64,000 bases of DNA from REEB95 sp035934235 (lineage in GTDB: Bacteria; Pseudomonadota; Alphaproteobacteria; ATCC43930; CGMCC-115725), in assembly GCA_035934235.1 (NCBI GenBank), contig DASYYB010000027.1, forward strand, positions 53,941 to 117,940, written 5' to 3'. The first letter of the stretch is position 1; each line of letters opens with the position of its first letter. The notes beneath the pieces were generated by a model. The model did no database searches and was not told the DNA's origin. It worked only from the letters and a program-made list of their open reading frames with translations. The position numbers and the translations under genes are program-made. Positions 8,313 through 16,240 of this stretch are shown piece after piece.

Positions 8313-8482
8313 AATCCAAAGACGCGGCGCGGGTCTTGCGCGAGGTGCGCCGCATGCGGAGCCGGATCCGCAACCTGCCGCGCGGCGACGTCCGGCGCGC
8401 CCTTAAGGCGGCTGCCGACAAACTGGACATGATCGCACGCTGCCTGGAAGCGAAAGCCACGCCGCGCAAGCGGGCGAAGTAA
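8309..8482 (+). CDS. Small basic protein (57 residues), translationally coupled
   Basis: GTG at 8309 overlaps the previous stop in the classic GTGA arrangement and is preceded by GGGGGAAAG. The product is a Lys/Arg-rich helical peptide (opening VKSKDAARVLREVRRMRSR, ending TPRKRAK). Its charge would suit nucleic acid or membrane binding, but nothing more can be said. Reality rests mainly on the overlap and the ribosome site. Confidence 0.45.
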   Translation: MKSKDAARVLREVRRMRSRIRNLPRGDVRRALKAAADKLDMIARCLEAKATPRKRAK

Positions 8483-8506
8483 GGGCCGCAGCGCCGGTCC
8501 GGATGA

Positions 8507-10018
8507 CTAGGCGCGCAACCAGGTGGCGAGATAGCGTTCCGCCTTGCCGTATTCGCCGGCGCGGCCGATGAAGCCGACATACCAGTCGGGCCGGATGACG
8601 TAGAGGCCGGCGCCGTAACGCGCGTTGATTTCGCCTTCGGCCGATGCAGTCAGCACTTTGACCCACGGCATGAAGCGCGCCGCGAGTTCGACCGCGCCCG
8701 GCGCCTCGGTCGCGCCGACGGCAAGCAGCGTAAAGCCGTCGCGGTTGAACACGTCGAAGAGCTGCCGGCGCTGACCGTCGACGGTCGCCGCGGCGTCGGG
8801 TGCCCGGTCGCCGGGTCGCAGCCGTTTGCTGGGCCGGCCCTGGCTGAGCGCGCTCTTTGGATAGCGGATGTCGAGCTCGGTCATGCTGCGCGCAAAGATT
8901 CGGCGCACCGCCGCGAACCGCATCAAGAACGCGACCACTTGGTTGCGCAGCAGCTGCGCCGCGAGCTGGTGCAACGTCGCTAGTTGCGTCAGGCGGGCGG
9001 CATTGCGCAGCACCATGTCGCCGACGGCGCTGCGTTCCGGTGAATAGGTCGCCAGCAGGCGGTCGCCGGCCTTGCCTTTGATCGCCAGCGCCAGTTTCCA
9101 CGCCAGATTGAACGCGTCATGGATGCCGGTGTTCATGCCCTGGCCGCCGGCCGGGCTATGAATGTGCGCGGCGTCGCCCGTCAAAAAAACGCGGCCGTGC
9201 CGATAATCCGCGACCTTGCGGTCGTTGATGCGGAACAGGCTGAGCCACACCGGATCGTAGGCGCGCACGCCGCTCGGGCCGCGCCGGTCGAGGGCCGATT
9301 GTATGAGGTCGAGCGTCGCTTCCTGTGGCGCCGTTGTCGCCGGTCCGAGGTCGGCAATGACGCGGAACCGGCCGCGCTGCATCGGAAAGATTCCGAGCAC
9401 GCCTTCGCGATGCCAATAAAGCTGAAGCTTGTCCTCGACGGCGCCGTCGAGCTTGACGTCGCCGAGCATGAAGGCGACGGGCTCGGTCTCGCCGGCGAAA
9501 TCGAGCTTGAGGCCGTGGCGCACGACGCTGTGCGCGCCGTCGCAGGCGACGAGATAATCGCACGTGACCCGCTCCGTCCGCCCGTCGGCGTGGCGCAGCG
9601 TGCAGGCGACGCTGTCCGATCCCGCCTCGAAGGACGTCAGTTCCACCGTGCGCTCGAGCCGGCCGCCGAGCCGTTCGAGATGCTCCTCGAGCAGGCGTTC
9701 GATCTCGCTCTGCGGGATGAACAGCGCATAGGGATAGGGCGTAGCGATGCCGACAAAGCTGATCTCGGCGATGAGACGGCCGTTGGCGTGCAGCTGTGCC
9801 TCGCGGGTCGGCCGGCCGACGGCGGTGAAATCGTCGGCGCAGCCGGCCAGCCGCAGCAACTCGAGCGTACGCGGCCAGACGACCAACGCCTTCGAAAGAT
9901 CGGTGCGCCGCGCCGCGCGTTCGACCGCGCGGAAGGCGACGCCGCGGCGGCACAGCTCGCCCGCCATGGCCAATCCGATCGGGCCGCCGCCGGCGACGAG
10001 AACGGGAACGTCGCTCAC
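8507..10018 (-). CDS. FAD-dependent aromatic-ring monooxygenase (PheA/TfdB class A)
   Basis: 503 residues from the GTG at 10018; the longer frame to 10078 adds an Arg-rich tail that does not fit. Class A flavoprotein hydroxylase marks are present in order: dinucleotide fold VLVAGGGPIGLAMAGEL at the N terminus, the DG motif DYLVACDGAHSVVR, and the GD motif LTGDAAHIHSPAGGQGMN that closes the FAD site. The C-terminal 130 residues form the thioredoxin-like tail of the phenol hydroxylase / TfdB branch. The family uses NAD(P)H and O2 to hydroxylate phenols or polyketide-like aromatics; the substrate is not readable. It stands alone, with no ring-cleavage genes nearby, so catabolism is uncertain. 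Confidence 0.88.
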   Translation of the reverse strand: MSDVPVLVAGGGPIGLAMAGELCRRGVAFRAVERAARRTDLSKALVVWPRTLELLRLAGCADDFTAVGRPTREAQLHANGRLIAEISFVGIATPYPYALFIPQSEIERLLEEHLERLGGRLERTVELTSFEAGSDSVACTLRHADGRTERVTCDYLVACDGAHSVVRHGLKLDFAGETEPVAFMLGDVKLDGAVEDKLQLYWHREGVLGIFPMQRGRFRVIADLGPATTAPQEATLDLIQSALDRRGPSGVRAYDPVWLSLFRINDRKVADYRHGRVFLTGDAAHIHSPAGGQGMNTGIHDAFNLAWKLALAIKGKAGDRLLATYSPERSAVGDMVLRNAARLTQLATLHQLAAQLLRNQVVAFLMRFAAVRRIFARSMTELDIRYPKSALSQGRPSKRLRPGDRAPDAAATVDGQRRQLFDVFNRDGFTLLAVGATEAPGAVELAARFMPWVKVLTASAEGEINARYGAGLYVIRPDWYVGFIGRAGEYGKAERYLATWLRA

Positions 10019-10177
10019 GGTCCGGCGCTCCCGGGAATCGGCACGATCTTGGGCGCGTCGGTCGTGATATCCCCCCAACCTGACATGCGCGCGGTTGTGC
10101 GCCGGATTAAACTAGGGAACCCGCGAAGGGTTCGGCAACTGTTTCACGCGCGGTTTCGCCCGCGGCCGGACCGCGGC

Positions 10178-11014
10178 TCAGGATTTGTTCAGTTGCGCAA
10201 GCCAAGCGAGCGCATCCGCGGTGCCGGCGTCGGGCGTGCCGATGTGATTCGAATGCACGGTGACGAAGCGGTTGAGCGGGTTGGCCGGCGCCATTTGGAA
10301 GAGGGTCGACGCCATCGCCTGCGTCGGGTCGCCGTCGCCGGCGACCCACAGGATCGGCACTGTCAGCCGGGACAAGTTTGGACCGAGATGCGTCAGTGCG
10401 TCGGTGTCGTTGAAACTGACGAAGATCCGCGGCGTCGTCGTCACCGTCATGGCGAAGGAGCCGCCGGTGTTCGTGTTGGCATCGTCGAAGGTGGTTTTGG
10501 TGTCGCCCTGGCCTTGGGCGATCAACTGTCGGGCGCGGGCGAGGCTGGCGGCGACTTCCGGCCGCTGGCTCTTGCGCGTCGGATCGTCCGCCGGTCCGAA
10601 TGCGATGATCCCGATGATCCCCGTATGCGTCGCGCCATAGGCGATGGCGCCGTTGCCGCCGAGGCTCAGGCCGCCGACGACGATCGCCTTCGCGCCTTGC
10701 GCCTTGAGCTGGGCGATGGCGGTGTCCACCTCGGCAACGCAATCGGGATAGGTCTTGTCGAAGCCCCGATACCGCGACCAGCACATTTCGGGCGCCGCCA
10801 CGAGGTAGCCGGCATTGCGCAGCGCCGCGATCAGGCGGCCGCCATAGGCATCGCCGCGGCCGTTGGCCATGCCCATGGCGACGCCGAGCTTGCCGTGCAG
10901 GAGCACGATGCCGATGCGCTGCTGCGCCGCCGCGGGCGGCGCAGCAGCGCACGACGCGACGAGCGCCAAGGCGAGCGCCAATCGCACACCGACTGCACCG
11001 AGGCCGCGAGCCAT
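10178..11014 (-). CDS. Exported alpha/beta hydrolase
   Basis: 278 residues with a strong Shine-Dalgarno (GGAGG, four bases before ATG). The N terminus is a signal peptide. VASC at residues 19-22 reads as a lipobox, but AAA-Q near residue 30 could also be a Sec cleavage site. The body is an alpha/beta hydrolase: VLLHGKLG strand, nucleophile GLSLGGNG, probable Asp in VAGDGDPTQ and His in HSNHIGTPDAG. Substrate unknown. It follows pckA on the same strand after 33 bases but has its own strong ribosome site, and no functional link to pckA is evident. Confidence 0.8.
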   Translation of the reverse strand: MARGLGAVGVRLALALALVASCAAAPPAAAQQRIGIVLLHGKLGVAMGMANGRGDAYGGRLIAALRNAGYLVAAPEMCWSRYRGFDKTYPDCVAEVDTAIAQLKAQGAKAIVVGGLSLGGNGAIAYGATHTGIIGIIAFGPADDPTRKSQRPEVAASLARARQLIAQGQGDTKTTFDDANTNTGGSFAMTVTTTPRIFVSFNDTDALTHLGPNLSRLTVPILWVAGDGDPTQAMASTLFQMAPANPLNRFVTVHSNHIGTPDAGTADALAWLAQLNKS

Positions 11015-11047
11015 GGTTCCTCCTTACTTTGCGCCGCGTGGCGTCGT

Positions 11048-12673
11048 TCAGGCGGCGGCGTGGATGCCGGCCGCCTTCACGTCGTTGCCGACATACGGCT
11101 CATACTGCTTGAAGTTGGTTTCGAACCGCTTGGTCAGGCCGCGCGCGGTCTGGTCGTAGGAACCCTTGTCGGCCCAGGTGTTGCGTGGATTGAGGACCTC
11201 GGCCGGCACCTCGCCGCAGGATTCGGGCACCTGCAAGCCGAAGAACGGTTCCTTCCGCGTCGGCACGGCCTTCAGCGTGCCGGCCAGCACCGCACGCACC
11301 AGCGCGCGCGTGTGGGCGATCTTCATGCGCGATCCGACGCCATAGGCGCCCCCGGACCAGCCGGTGTTCACCAGCCAGCAGGTCGCCTTGTGCTTGGCGA
11401 TGCGCTCGCCCAGCATCTTGGCGTAGACGGTCGGATGGCGCGGCATGAAAACGGCACCGAAGCAGGTCGAGAACGTCGCCTGCGGTTCTTTGCCGAGGCC
11501 CTTTTCGGTGCCGGCGACGCGCGCGGTGTAGCCCGACAGGAAATGGTACATCGCCTGTTCCGGCGTCAACTTGGCGATCGGCGGCAGGACGCCGAAGGCG
11601 TCGGCCGTCAGCATGATGACGTTCTCGGGATGCGGCGCGAGGCCGGTCTCGCTCATATTGGGAATGAAATCGACCGGATAACAGGCACGCGTGTTTTCGG
11701 TCAGGCTGCTGTCGTCGAGATCCGGCATGCGCGTCGCTGGGTCGATGACGACGTTTTCCAGCACCGTGCCGAAACGGAAGACGGTGTCGTAGATCTCCGG
11801 TTCGGCCTGTTTCGACAGGTTGATGCACTTGGCGTAGCAACCGCCCTCGAAATTGAACAACCCCTTCTGGCTCCACCCATGTTCATCATCACCAATGAGC
11901 GTGCGCGAGCTGTCGGCCGACAGCGTCGTCTTGCCGGTACCGGACAGGCCGAAGAAGATGGCGGCGTCGCCGCGTGGGCCGACATTGGCCGAGCAGTGCA
12001 TCGGCAGCACGTCGCGTCCCGGCAGCACGTAATTGAGGTAACCGAACACCGACTTCTTGATCTCGCCGGCGTATTCGGTGCCGAGAATCAGCACCAGCTT
12101 GCGCGCGAAATTGACCGCGACGATGGTGTCCGAACGGATGCCGTCGATTTCATGCATCGCGAACAGTTTCGGCGCATGCAGGATGGTGAAATCCGGCACG
12201 AAATCGCCCAGCTCTTCGCGCTTCGGACGGATGAACATGTTGCGCGCGAACAGCGCGTGCCAGGCGCTTGGCGTCACCACGCGCACCTTGAGTCCGAACG
12301 CCGGATCGGCGCCGGCGCACAAATCGTTCACATAGAGCTTGTGGCCCTGGTACCACGCGAGCGCGCGGTGGTGCAGCTGGTCGAAGGTCGCCTCGGGCAG
12401 CTTCTGGTTGATCTCGTTCCAGTCGATGTCCTTGCTCGTCGACGGTTCGTCGACGGTATATTTGTCCTTCGGCGTGCGCCCGGTGAACGCGCCGGTATAG
12501 GCGACGAATGCGCCGCCGGCGCCGAGGAAGCCCTCGCCGTTGCGGATCGCGTGCTCGTAGAGCACTGGAACCGACAGGTTCCAGAACTCACCGCTCAGAT
12601 TACGAAAGCCCTGCTGCTTGAGCCCGAAGCTCGAGGCAAGCGCGAGCGCTGTCTCGGGTGCGTCTTTAGGCAC
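11048..12673 (-). CDS. pckA: Phosphoenolpyruvate carboxykinase (ATP)
   Basis: 541 residues, the normal length of the ATP-dependent family. It converts oxaloacetate plus ATP to phosphoenolpyruvate and CO2, the first committed step of gluconeogenesis. The kinase-1 P-loop FFGLSGTGKTTLSAD and the following IGDDEHGWS metal-binding stretch are intact, as is FNFEGGCYAK. The start is the GTG at 12673, with a perfect AGGAGG five bases upstream; the open frame runs on to 13351 but overlaps another gene and is not coding there. In many alphaproteobacteria pckA lies back to back with chvI-chvG. Here it keeps that orientation but is separated from chvI by the block at 12856-15461. Confidence 0.97.
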   Translation of the reverse strand: MPKDAPETALALASSFGLKQQGFRNLSGEFWNLSVPVLYEHAIRNGEGFLGAGGAFVAYTGAFTGRTPKDKYTVDEPSTSKDIDWNEINQKLPEATFDQLHHRALAWYQGHKLYVNDLCAGADPAFGLKVRVVTPSAWHALFARNMFIRPKREELGDFVPDFTILHAPKLFAMHEIDGIRSDTIVAVNFARKLVLILGTEYAGEIKKSVFGYLNYVLPGRDVLPMHCSANVGPRGDAAIFFGLSGTGKTTLSADSSRTLIGDDEHGWSQKGLFNFEGGCYAKCINLSKQAEPEIYDTVFRFGTVLENVVIDPATRMPDLDDSSLTENTRACYPVDFIPNMSETGLAPHPENVIMLTADAFGVLPPIAKLTPEQAMYHFLSGYTARVAGTEKGLGKEPQATFSTCFGAVFMPRHPTVYAKMLGERIAKHKATCWLVNTGWSGGAYGVGSRMKIAHTRALVRAVLAGTLKAVPTRKEPFFGLQVPESCGEVPAEVLNPRNTWADKGSYDQTARGLTKRFETNFKQYEPYVGNDVKAAGIHAAA

Positions 12674-12699
12674 GGTGTCCTCCTGGCCGAGGTGACTCC

Positions 12700-12753
12700 G
12701 GTGCCGGCTTATGGGCGACGCACATTCCCCCTTCGCGTCGCGGTGCCGGCTTA
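12700..12753 (-). promoter_or_regulatory. Structured pckA leader: direct repeat around a hairpin
   Basis: Read along the pckA mRNA, TAAGCCGGCACC (12753-12742) is followed at once by the stem GCGACGC (12741-12735), a 13-base loop, the stem GCGTCGC (12721-12715), and a second exact TAAGCCGGCACC (12711-12700). The element ends 26 bases before the GTG. It may be a paired operator, or an RNA element near the ribosome site. Confidence 0.5.
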
Positions 12754-12759
12754 GCCTTA

Positions 12760-12789
12760 AAAATATCGCGCGGAATATGACCATTGCAA
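12760..12789 (-). promoter_or_regulatory. Putative sigma-70 promoter of pckA
   Basis: On the minus strand TTGCAA (12789-12784) and TATTTT (12765-12760) are separated by 18 bases in an AT-rich island. A start near 12753 would place the first leader repeat at about +1. Confidence 0.45.
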
Positions 12790-12855
12790 CATGGGGTTGG
12801 CCCACGCGCCGTGATCGAATTCTGCCGCAGCGCGGTGCGCCGCGGACGACGTATG

Positions 12856-13329
12856 TCAGCCCTTCGTCTTGACCGATGCTGCGGTGCGATATTGGTCGCC
12901 GGATATCCAGTCGATACGGCCGAAGCCGGCGACCAGGTGAATGCGCGCGATTGCGAGGCGGTAGAGCGCGAAGTCCTTGAAGCCGGCATAGGCGGCGGCC
13001 GATGGGTGCCGCGCGACAAAGGATGCTTTGGCCACCGCGTCGTCGACGCGCGCAACTTCGCCGAGAAACGTCGCGCGCGGCGCCGCCAGCGGATCGCCGG
13101 TCTGCACGCCACTTTCGACCAACAGCGACGCGCGCGGATCGCGCGTCAAATTCTTGGTGTGCTCCGCCAAACCAGATAGCAGCAGCAACGGCGCACCCGC
13201 GCCGTCGTCGGCGGTCAGCACCAGCGACACGTAAGGTGCGCCGGTCGTCGTCAACGTCGCGAGACTGGCTCGCACCGCCGCCGCCAAAAGCGTGCGTGCG
13301 ACGGTCGCAACGGCGGCAGGATCGCTCAT
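12856..13329 (-). CDS. Pyridoxamine 5'-phosphate oxidase-like flavin protein (HugZ type)
   Basis: 157 residues from the ATG at 13329; upstream in-frame sequence is Arg-rich and overlaps the MFS gene. The split-barrel pattern is clear: ASLATLTTTGAPYVSLVL, LLLSGLAEHTKNL, then SLLVE and the late motif HLVAGFGRIDWI typical of the HugZ/CREG-like branch. These proteins bind FMN or heme; some HugZ proteins open heme to release iron, but here the C-terminal heme-binding domain is absent, so only an FMN or F420-like redox role can be suggested. It lies downstream of the MFS gene on the same strand, and the 52-base gap would allow co-transcription. Confidence 0.75.
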   Translation of the reverse strand: MSDPAAVATVARTLLAAAVRASLATLTTTGAPYVSLVLTADDGAGAPLLLLSGLAEHTKNLTRDPRASLLVESGVQTGDPLAAPRATFLGEVARVDDAVAKASFVARHPSAAAYAGFKDFALYRLAIARIHLVAGFGRIDWISGDQYRTAASVKTKG

Positions 13330-13381
13330 GCGGCCATCCTCGGCCGCGCACTGCCGCCGCGCAACGGTCGCATCGGCGCGG

Positions 13382-14575
13382 CTAGTCGGCCGCTTCGACC
13401 GCGGGCGCGCCGACCCGTGCGCCGCGCGGGAAAAGCCACGCGCATGCAAGGATGCCCGCCGCGAATACCAGCAGCACGGCGAACAACCAGACGAAACCCG
13501 CGCGCTCCGGTGGCAGGAAGGAAACGAGCGGCACGGCGACGCTCGCCGCGACGAGCGAGATCAGGTATCGCGCCGCATAGATACGCGAGCGCCAAGCGTC
13601 GTGGGCGTAGCGCGCCACCATCGCGTCGGTGATCGGAATGAAACCGAAGACCACGAACATCATCGCGACCGAGACCACCAGCATCGGCCAATCGCTCAAC
13701 GCGCCAGCCAACAGCAGCAGCGGTCCGAGCAGAGCGGCAAACGGCAGAAACACGTCGCGCAACGGCCGGCCATCGATCAGCTGTCCGACCAGAAGCTGCG
13801 CGAAGGCGGCGATGACATAGACGATGCACACCAGCATGCCGACGCCGAACGTCGTATGCACCAGCGCGGCGAGCCGCACGTCGAACAGCTTGGGCATGAC
13901 GATCGTTGTGGCGTTGAAGACGATCGCGCCGCAGACCGTCGCGACCGTGAGCAGCGCGAAGACGCGGCGGGCTTCGTCGTCATGCCGCACGCGCCGCGTG
14001 CCGCCGGCGGTCGTCGCCGCCGGCGCCGGCGCGGCCGGCACCAGCCAGGCGAAGACGATGCCGATCATGATCGCAATCGCGCCGGGCACGGCAAAGGCGG
14101 CACGCCAGCCGGCCAGATCGGCCAGCGCGCCCGCCGACAAGGCCGCAAAGGCGACGCCGAGATTGCCGCATAGCCCGTTCCAGCCAAGTGCGCGGCCCAT
14201 CCGTTTCTGGTCCTTGACCAGCATGGCGATGCCGACCGGGTGATAGATCGCGGCGAATAAGCCGACGAGGGTGAGGCCGCCGGCAATCTGCCACGGCGTT
14301 TGCGCCAGCGACGTCAGGATGCCGGCGGTGCCGACGCCGACGAAGAAGACGATCATCATCGGGCGCCGGCCCCAGTGGTCGCCGAGCCAGCCGGCGGGCA
14401 ACGACCCGGCGCCGAAGGCGAGGAAGCCGCCGAGCGACAATGGCAGCATGGCGCGATAGTCGGACCCGAACGACGCGGTCATCGCCAGCACGACCGTCGG
14501 AAAGATCAGCATCATCAAGTGATCGACCGCGTGGCCGATGTTGAGGAACGCGGCGGTTATGCGGGTCTGGCTCAT
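13382..14575 (-). CDS. MFS transporter, probable drug or metabolite efflux
   Basis: 397 residues with about 12 membrane spans. The loop between spans 2 and 3 carries the MFS signature GWLGDHWGRRP. The middle of the protein has a charged cytoplasmic loop (GGTRRVRHDDEARR) between the two six-span halves. It is divergently arranged with an AraC-type regulator whose cupin domain resembles E. coli NimR (YeaM). In E. coli NimR controls the adjacent MFS exporter NimT, so efflux of a small toxic compound under control of the neighbour is a reasonable inference. The actual substrate is unknown. Confidence 0.85.
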   Translation of the reverse strand: MSQTRITAAFLNIGHAVDHLMMLIFPTVVLAMTASFGSDYRAMLPLSLGGFLAFGAGSLPAGWLGDHWGRRPMMIVFFVGVGTAGILTSLAQTPWQIAGGLTLVGLFAAIYHPVGIAMLVKDQKRMGRALGWNGLCGNLGVAFAALSAGALADLAGWRAAFAVPGAIAIMIGIVFAWLVPAAPAPAATTAGGTRRVRHDDEARRVFALLTVATVCGAIVFNATTIVMPKLFDVRLAALVHTTFGVGMLVCIVYVIAAFAQLLVGQLIDGRPLRDVFLPFAALLGPLLLLAGALSDWPMLVVSVAMMFVVFGFIPITDAMVARYAHDAWRSRIYAARYLISLVAASVAVPLVSFLPPERAGFVWLFAVLLVFAAGILACAWLFPRGARVGAPAVEAAD

Positions 14576-14628
14576 GGCGCGTCGCGCGTGGCGGTGGAAT
14601 CAGGGTCTAACGCTACCGTGCCAAAACC

Positions 14629-14658
14629 TTGCACGCTTGCGCAAGTAAGCCATAATCT
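14629..14658 (+). promoter_or_regulatory. Putative promoter with palindromic operator, MFS/AraC intergenic region
   Basis: TTGCAC (14629-14634) and TAATCT (14653-14658) are 18 bases apart. The perfect palindrome CTTGCGCAAG (14636-14645) lies in the spacer, where a bound regulator would control access. The predicted start is only about 8 bases before the AraC-type gene. Confidence 0.4.
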
Positions 14659-14672
14659 ATCGCGAAACAGCC

Positions 14673-15461
14673 ATGGCCCGCTCCGCCCTCCGCAGCACGG
14701 ACGCTGCCGACTATCAGTATCTCGACCGCCCGATCGCGGTGATGGCGAAGGATTATCCGCGCGGCGCCGCCAATACGCCGCATCGCCATCGCCGCGGCCA
14801 GTTAATCTACGCCGCGACCGGCGTGGTCGCGGTGACGACGCCGGCGGGGACTTGGGTCGTGCCGCCGCATCGCGCTGTCTGGGTGCCGGCGGAAACCGAG
14901 CATTGGATTCGTACCTCGACCGCTGCCGCGCTACGCGCCGCTTTCGTCGCCTCCGGCATTTCCGGCCTGCCGCAACGCTGCTGCGTGATTGCGGTTTCGC
15001 CGCTGTTGCGCGAGTTGCTGTTGCGCGCCGCGTCGCTGGCGCTCGATTACGACGAGAACGGGCCCGACGGCCGTATCATGGCCGTGATCCTGGACGAGCT
15101 GCGTGCGCTGCCGGTGCTGCCGCTGCATTTGCCGCGGCCAACCGATCCACGGTTGCGCCGTGTCTGCGACGCGATCGAGCGCGATCCGGCCCAGACGCAC
15201 ACGCTGGCAGGGTGGGCGCGCCTGGCCGGCGCTGCGCCGCGAACCCTGGCGCGACTGTTCAGTTATGAGACGGGCATGAGTTTCGGTGCCTGGCGCCAAC
15301 AGGCCCGGCTGATGGCGGCGCTCGACCGGCTCGCGGCCGGCGAACCGGTGACCGCGGTCGCGCTCGATCTCGGCTATCAGAGTCCGAGCGCGTTCACCTG
15401 CATGTTCCGCCGCGCTCTCGGGACGTCGCCGACGCGGTACTTTGGCGAAAGTTCGCGGTAA
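14673..15461 (+). CDS. AraC-family transcriptional regulator (NimR-like cupin sensor)
   Basis: 262 residues. The N-terminal cupin (about 25-95) has HRHRRGQLIYAATG and VVPPHRAVWVPAETEH, the double-His arrangement of NimR-like sensors. The C-terminal AraC domain has two helix-turn-helix units, the first at LAGWARLAGAAPRTLARLF and the second at VTAVALDLGYQSPSAFTCMF. It probably controls the divergent MFS gene and itself through the palindrome in the 97-base gap. No clear Shine-Dalgarno precedes the ATG. Confidence 0.88.
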   Translation: MARSALRSTDAADYQYLDRPIAVMAKDYPRGAANTPHRHRRGQLIYAATGVVAVTTPAGTWVVPPHRAVWVPAETEHWIRTSTAAALRAAFVASGISGLPQRCCVIAVSPLLRELLLRAASLALDYDENGPDGRIMAVILDELRALPVLPLHLPRPTDPRLRRVCDAIERDPAQTHTLAGWARLAGAAPRTLARLFSYETGMSFGAWRQQARLMAALDRLAAGEPVTAVALDLGYQSPSAFTCMFRRALGTSPTRYFGESSR

Positions 15462-15466
15462 AATTG

Positions 15467-15496
15467 GCCGCCCTAAACTCGCCATACTTGGGCGGC
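15467..15496. terminator. Inverted repeat between the AraC gene and chvI
   Basis: GCCGCCC and GGGCGGC form a 7-bp stem with a 16-base loop, starting 5 bases after the AraC-type stop and ending 45 bases before the chvI start. It could end the upstream transcript or belong to the chvI leader; there is no T tract. Confidence 0.3.
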
Positions 15497-15541
15497 TACC
15501 TAGGGCACGCCGTATTCTTTTGTCGATAAGAGGGGTTTTCC

Positions 15542-16240
15542 GTGGCCAATTCCATTGCGTTGGTTGATGACGACAAGAACATTCTGCAATCGCTGTCGGT
15601 GGCGCTCGAAGCCGAAGGCTTCGCCGTGCGCACCTATAACGACGGCGCCGAGGCGCTCAAGGCGATGACTGCGCAGCCGGTCGATCTCGCGATCCTCGAC
15701 ATCAAGATGCCGCGTATGGACGGCATGGAGCTGCTCGCCACGCTGCGCAAGCAGAGCGCCATGCCGGTCATTTTCCTGACCTCGAAAGACGACGAGGTCG
15801 ACGAGGTGCTCGGCTTGCGCATGGGCGCCGACGACTACATCAAGAAGCCGTTTTCGCAGCGCCTCCTGGTCGAGCGCATCCGCGCGCTGTTGCGGCGTGG
15901 CGAGATCGCGCGCGGCGGCACCGACGCCCAGGCCGAGCCGGTCATTCAGCGCGGCGACCTGACGCTCGATCCGGGACGCCACCAATGCACCTGGAAGACC
16001 CAGGACGTCGACTTGACGGTCACGGAGTTCCTGATCCTGAAATCGCTTGCCGTCCGGCCGGGCCACGTCAAAAGCCGCGATCAGCTGATGGACAGCGCTT
16101 ACGGCGAGCACATCTATGTCGACGATCGGACGATCGACAGCCACGTCAAGCGGCTGCGCAAGAAGTTCAAGTCCGTCGATGCCGAGTTTGCCCAGATCGA
16201 AACCCTTTATGGCGTTGGATACCGCTACCGCGACCACTAA
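15542..16240 (+). CDS. chvI: Response regulator ChvI (OmpR family)
   Basis: 232 residues, GTG start after GAGGGG. The receiver domain (1-120) has the acidic pair at 9-10, the phospho-acceptor Asp53 in LAILDIKMPRMDG, Thr80 and Lys102 (IKKPF). The OmpR-type winged helix follows (about 140-230), with VDDRTIDSHVKRLRKKF as recognition helix. ChvI works with ChvG to adjust envelope, acid and carbon-source responses in alphaproteobacteria. The position beside chvG, HPr kinase and PTS genes, and near pckA, supports this assignment over other OmpR-type regulators. Confidence 0.94.
   Translation: MANSIALVDDDKNILQSLSVALEAEGFAVRTYNDGAEALKAMTAQPVDLAILDIKMPRMDGMELLATLRKQSAMPVIFLTSKDDEVDEVLGLRMGADDYIKKPFSQRLLVERIRALLRRGEIARGGTDAQAEPVIQRGDLTLDPGRHQCTWKTQDVDLTVTEFLILKSLAVRPGHVKSRDQLMDSAYGEHIYVDDRTIDSHVKRLRKKFKSVDAEFAQIETLYGVGYRYRDH

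Noticed and set aside
9119..12754. A 1211-residue open frame on the plus strand
   Set aside because: It runs opposite to the monooxygenase, hydrolase and pckA genes; its composition (Arg, His, Asp, Gly) is that of a GC-rich shadow frame.
11048..13351. A 767-residue PckA with an extra N-terminal domain
   Set aside because: The extra part is Arg-rich antisense-like sequence overlapping the HugZ-like gene; GTG at 12673 has a perfect Shine-Dalgarno.
12856..15461. The block between pckA and chvI as a genomic island
   Set aside because: There is no integrase, flanking repeat or tRNA, and codon use looks like the neighbours; kept only as a synteny observation.
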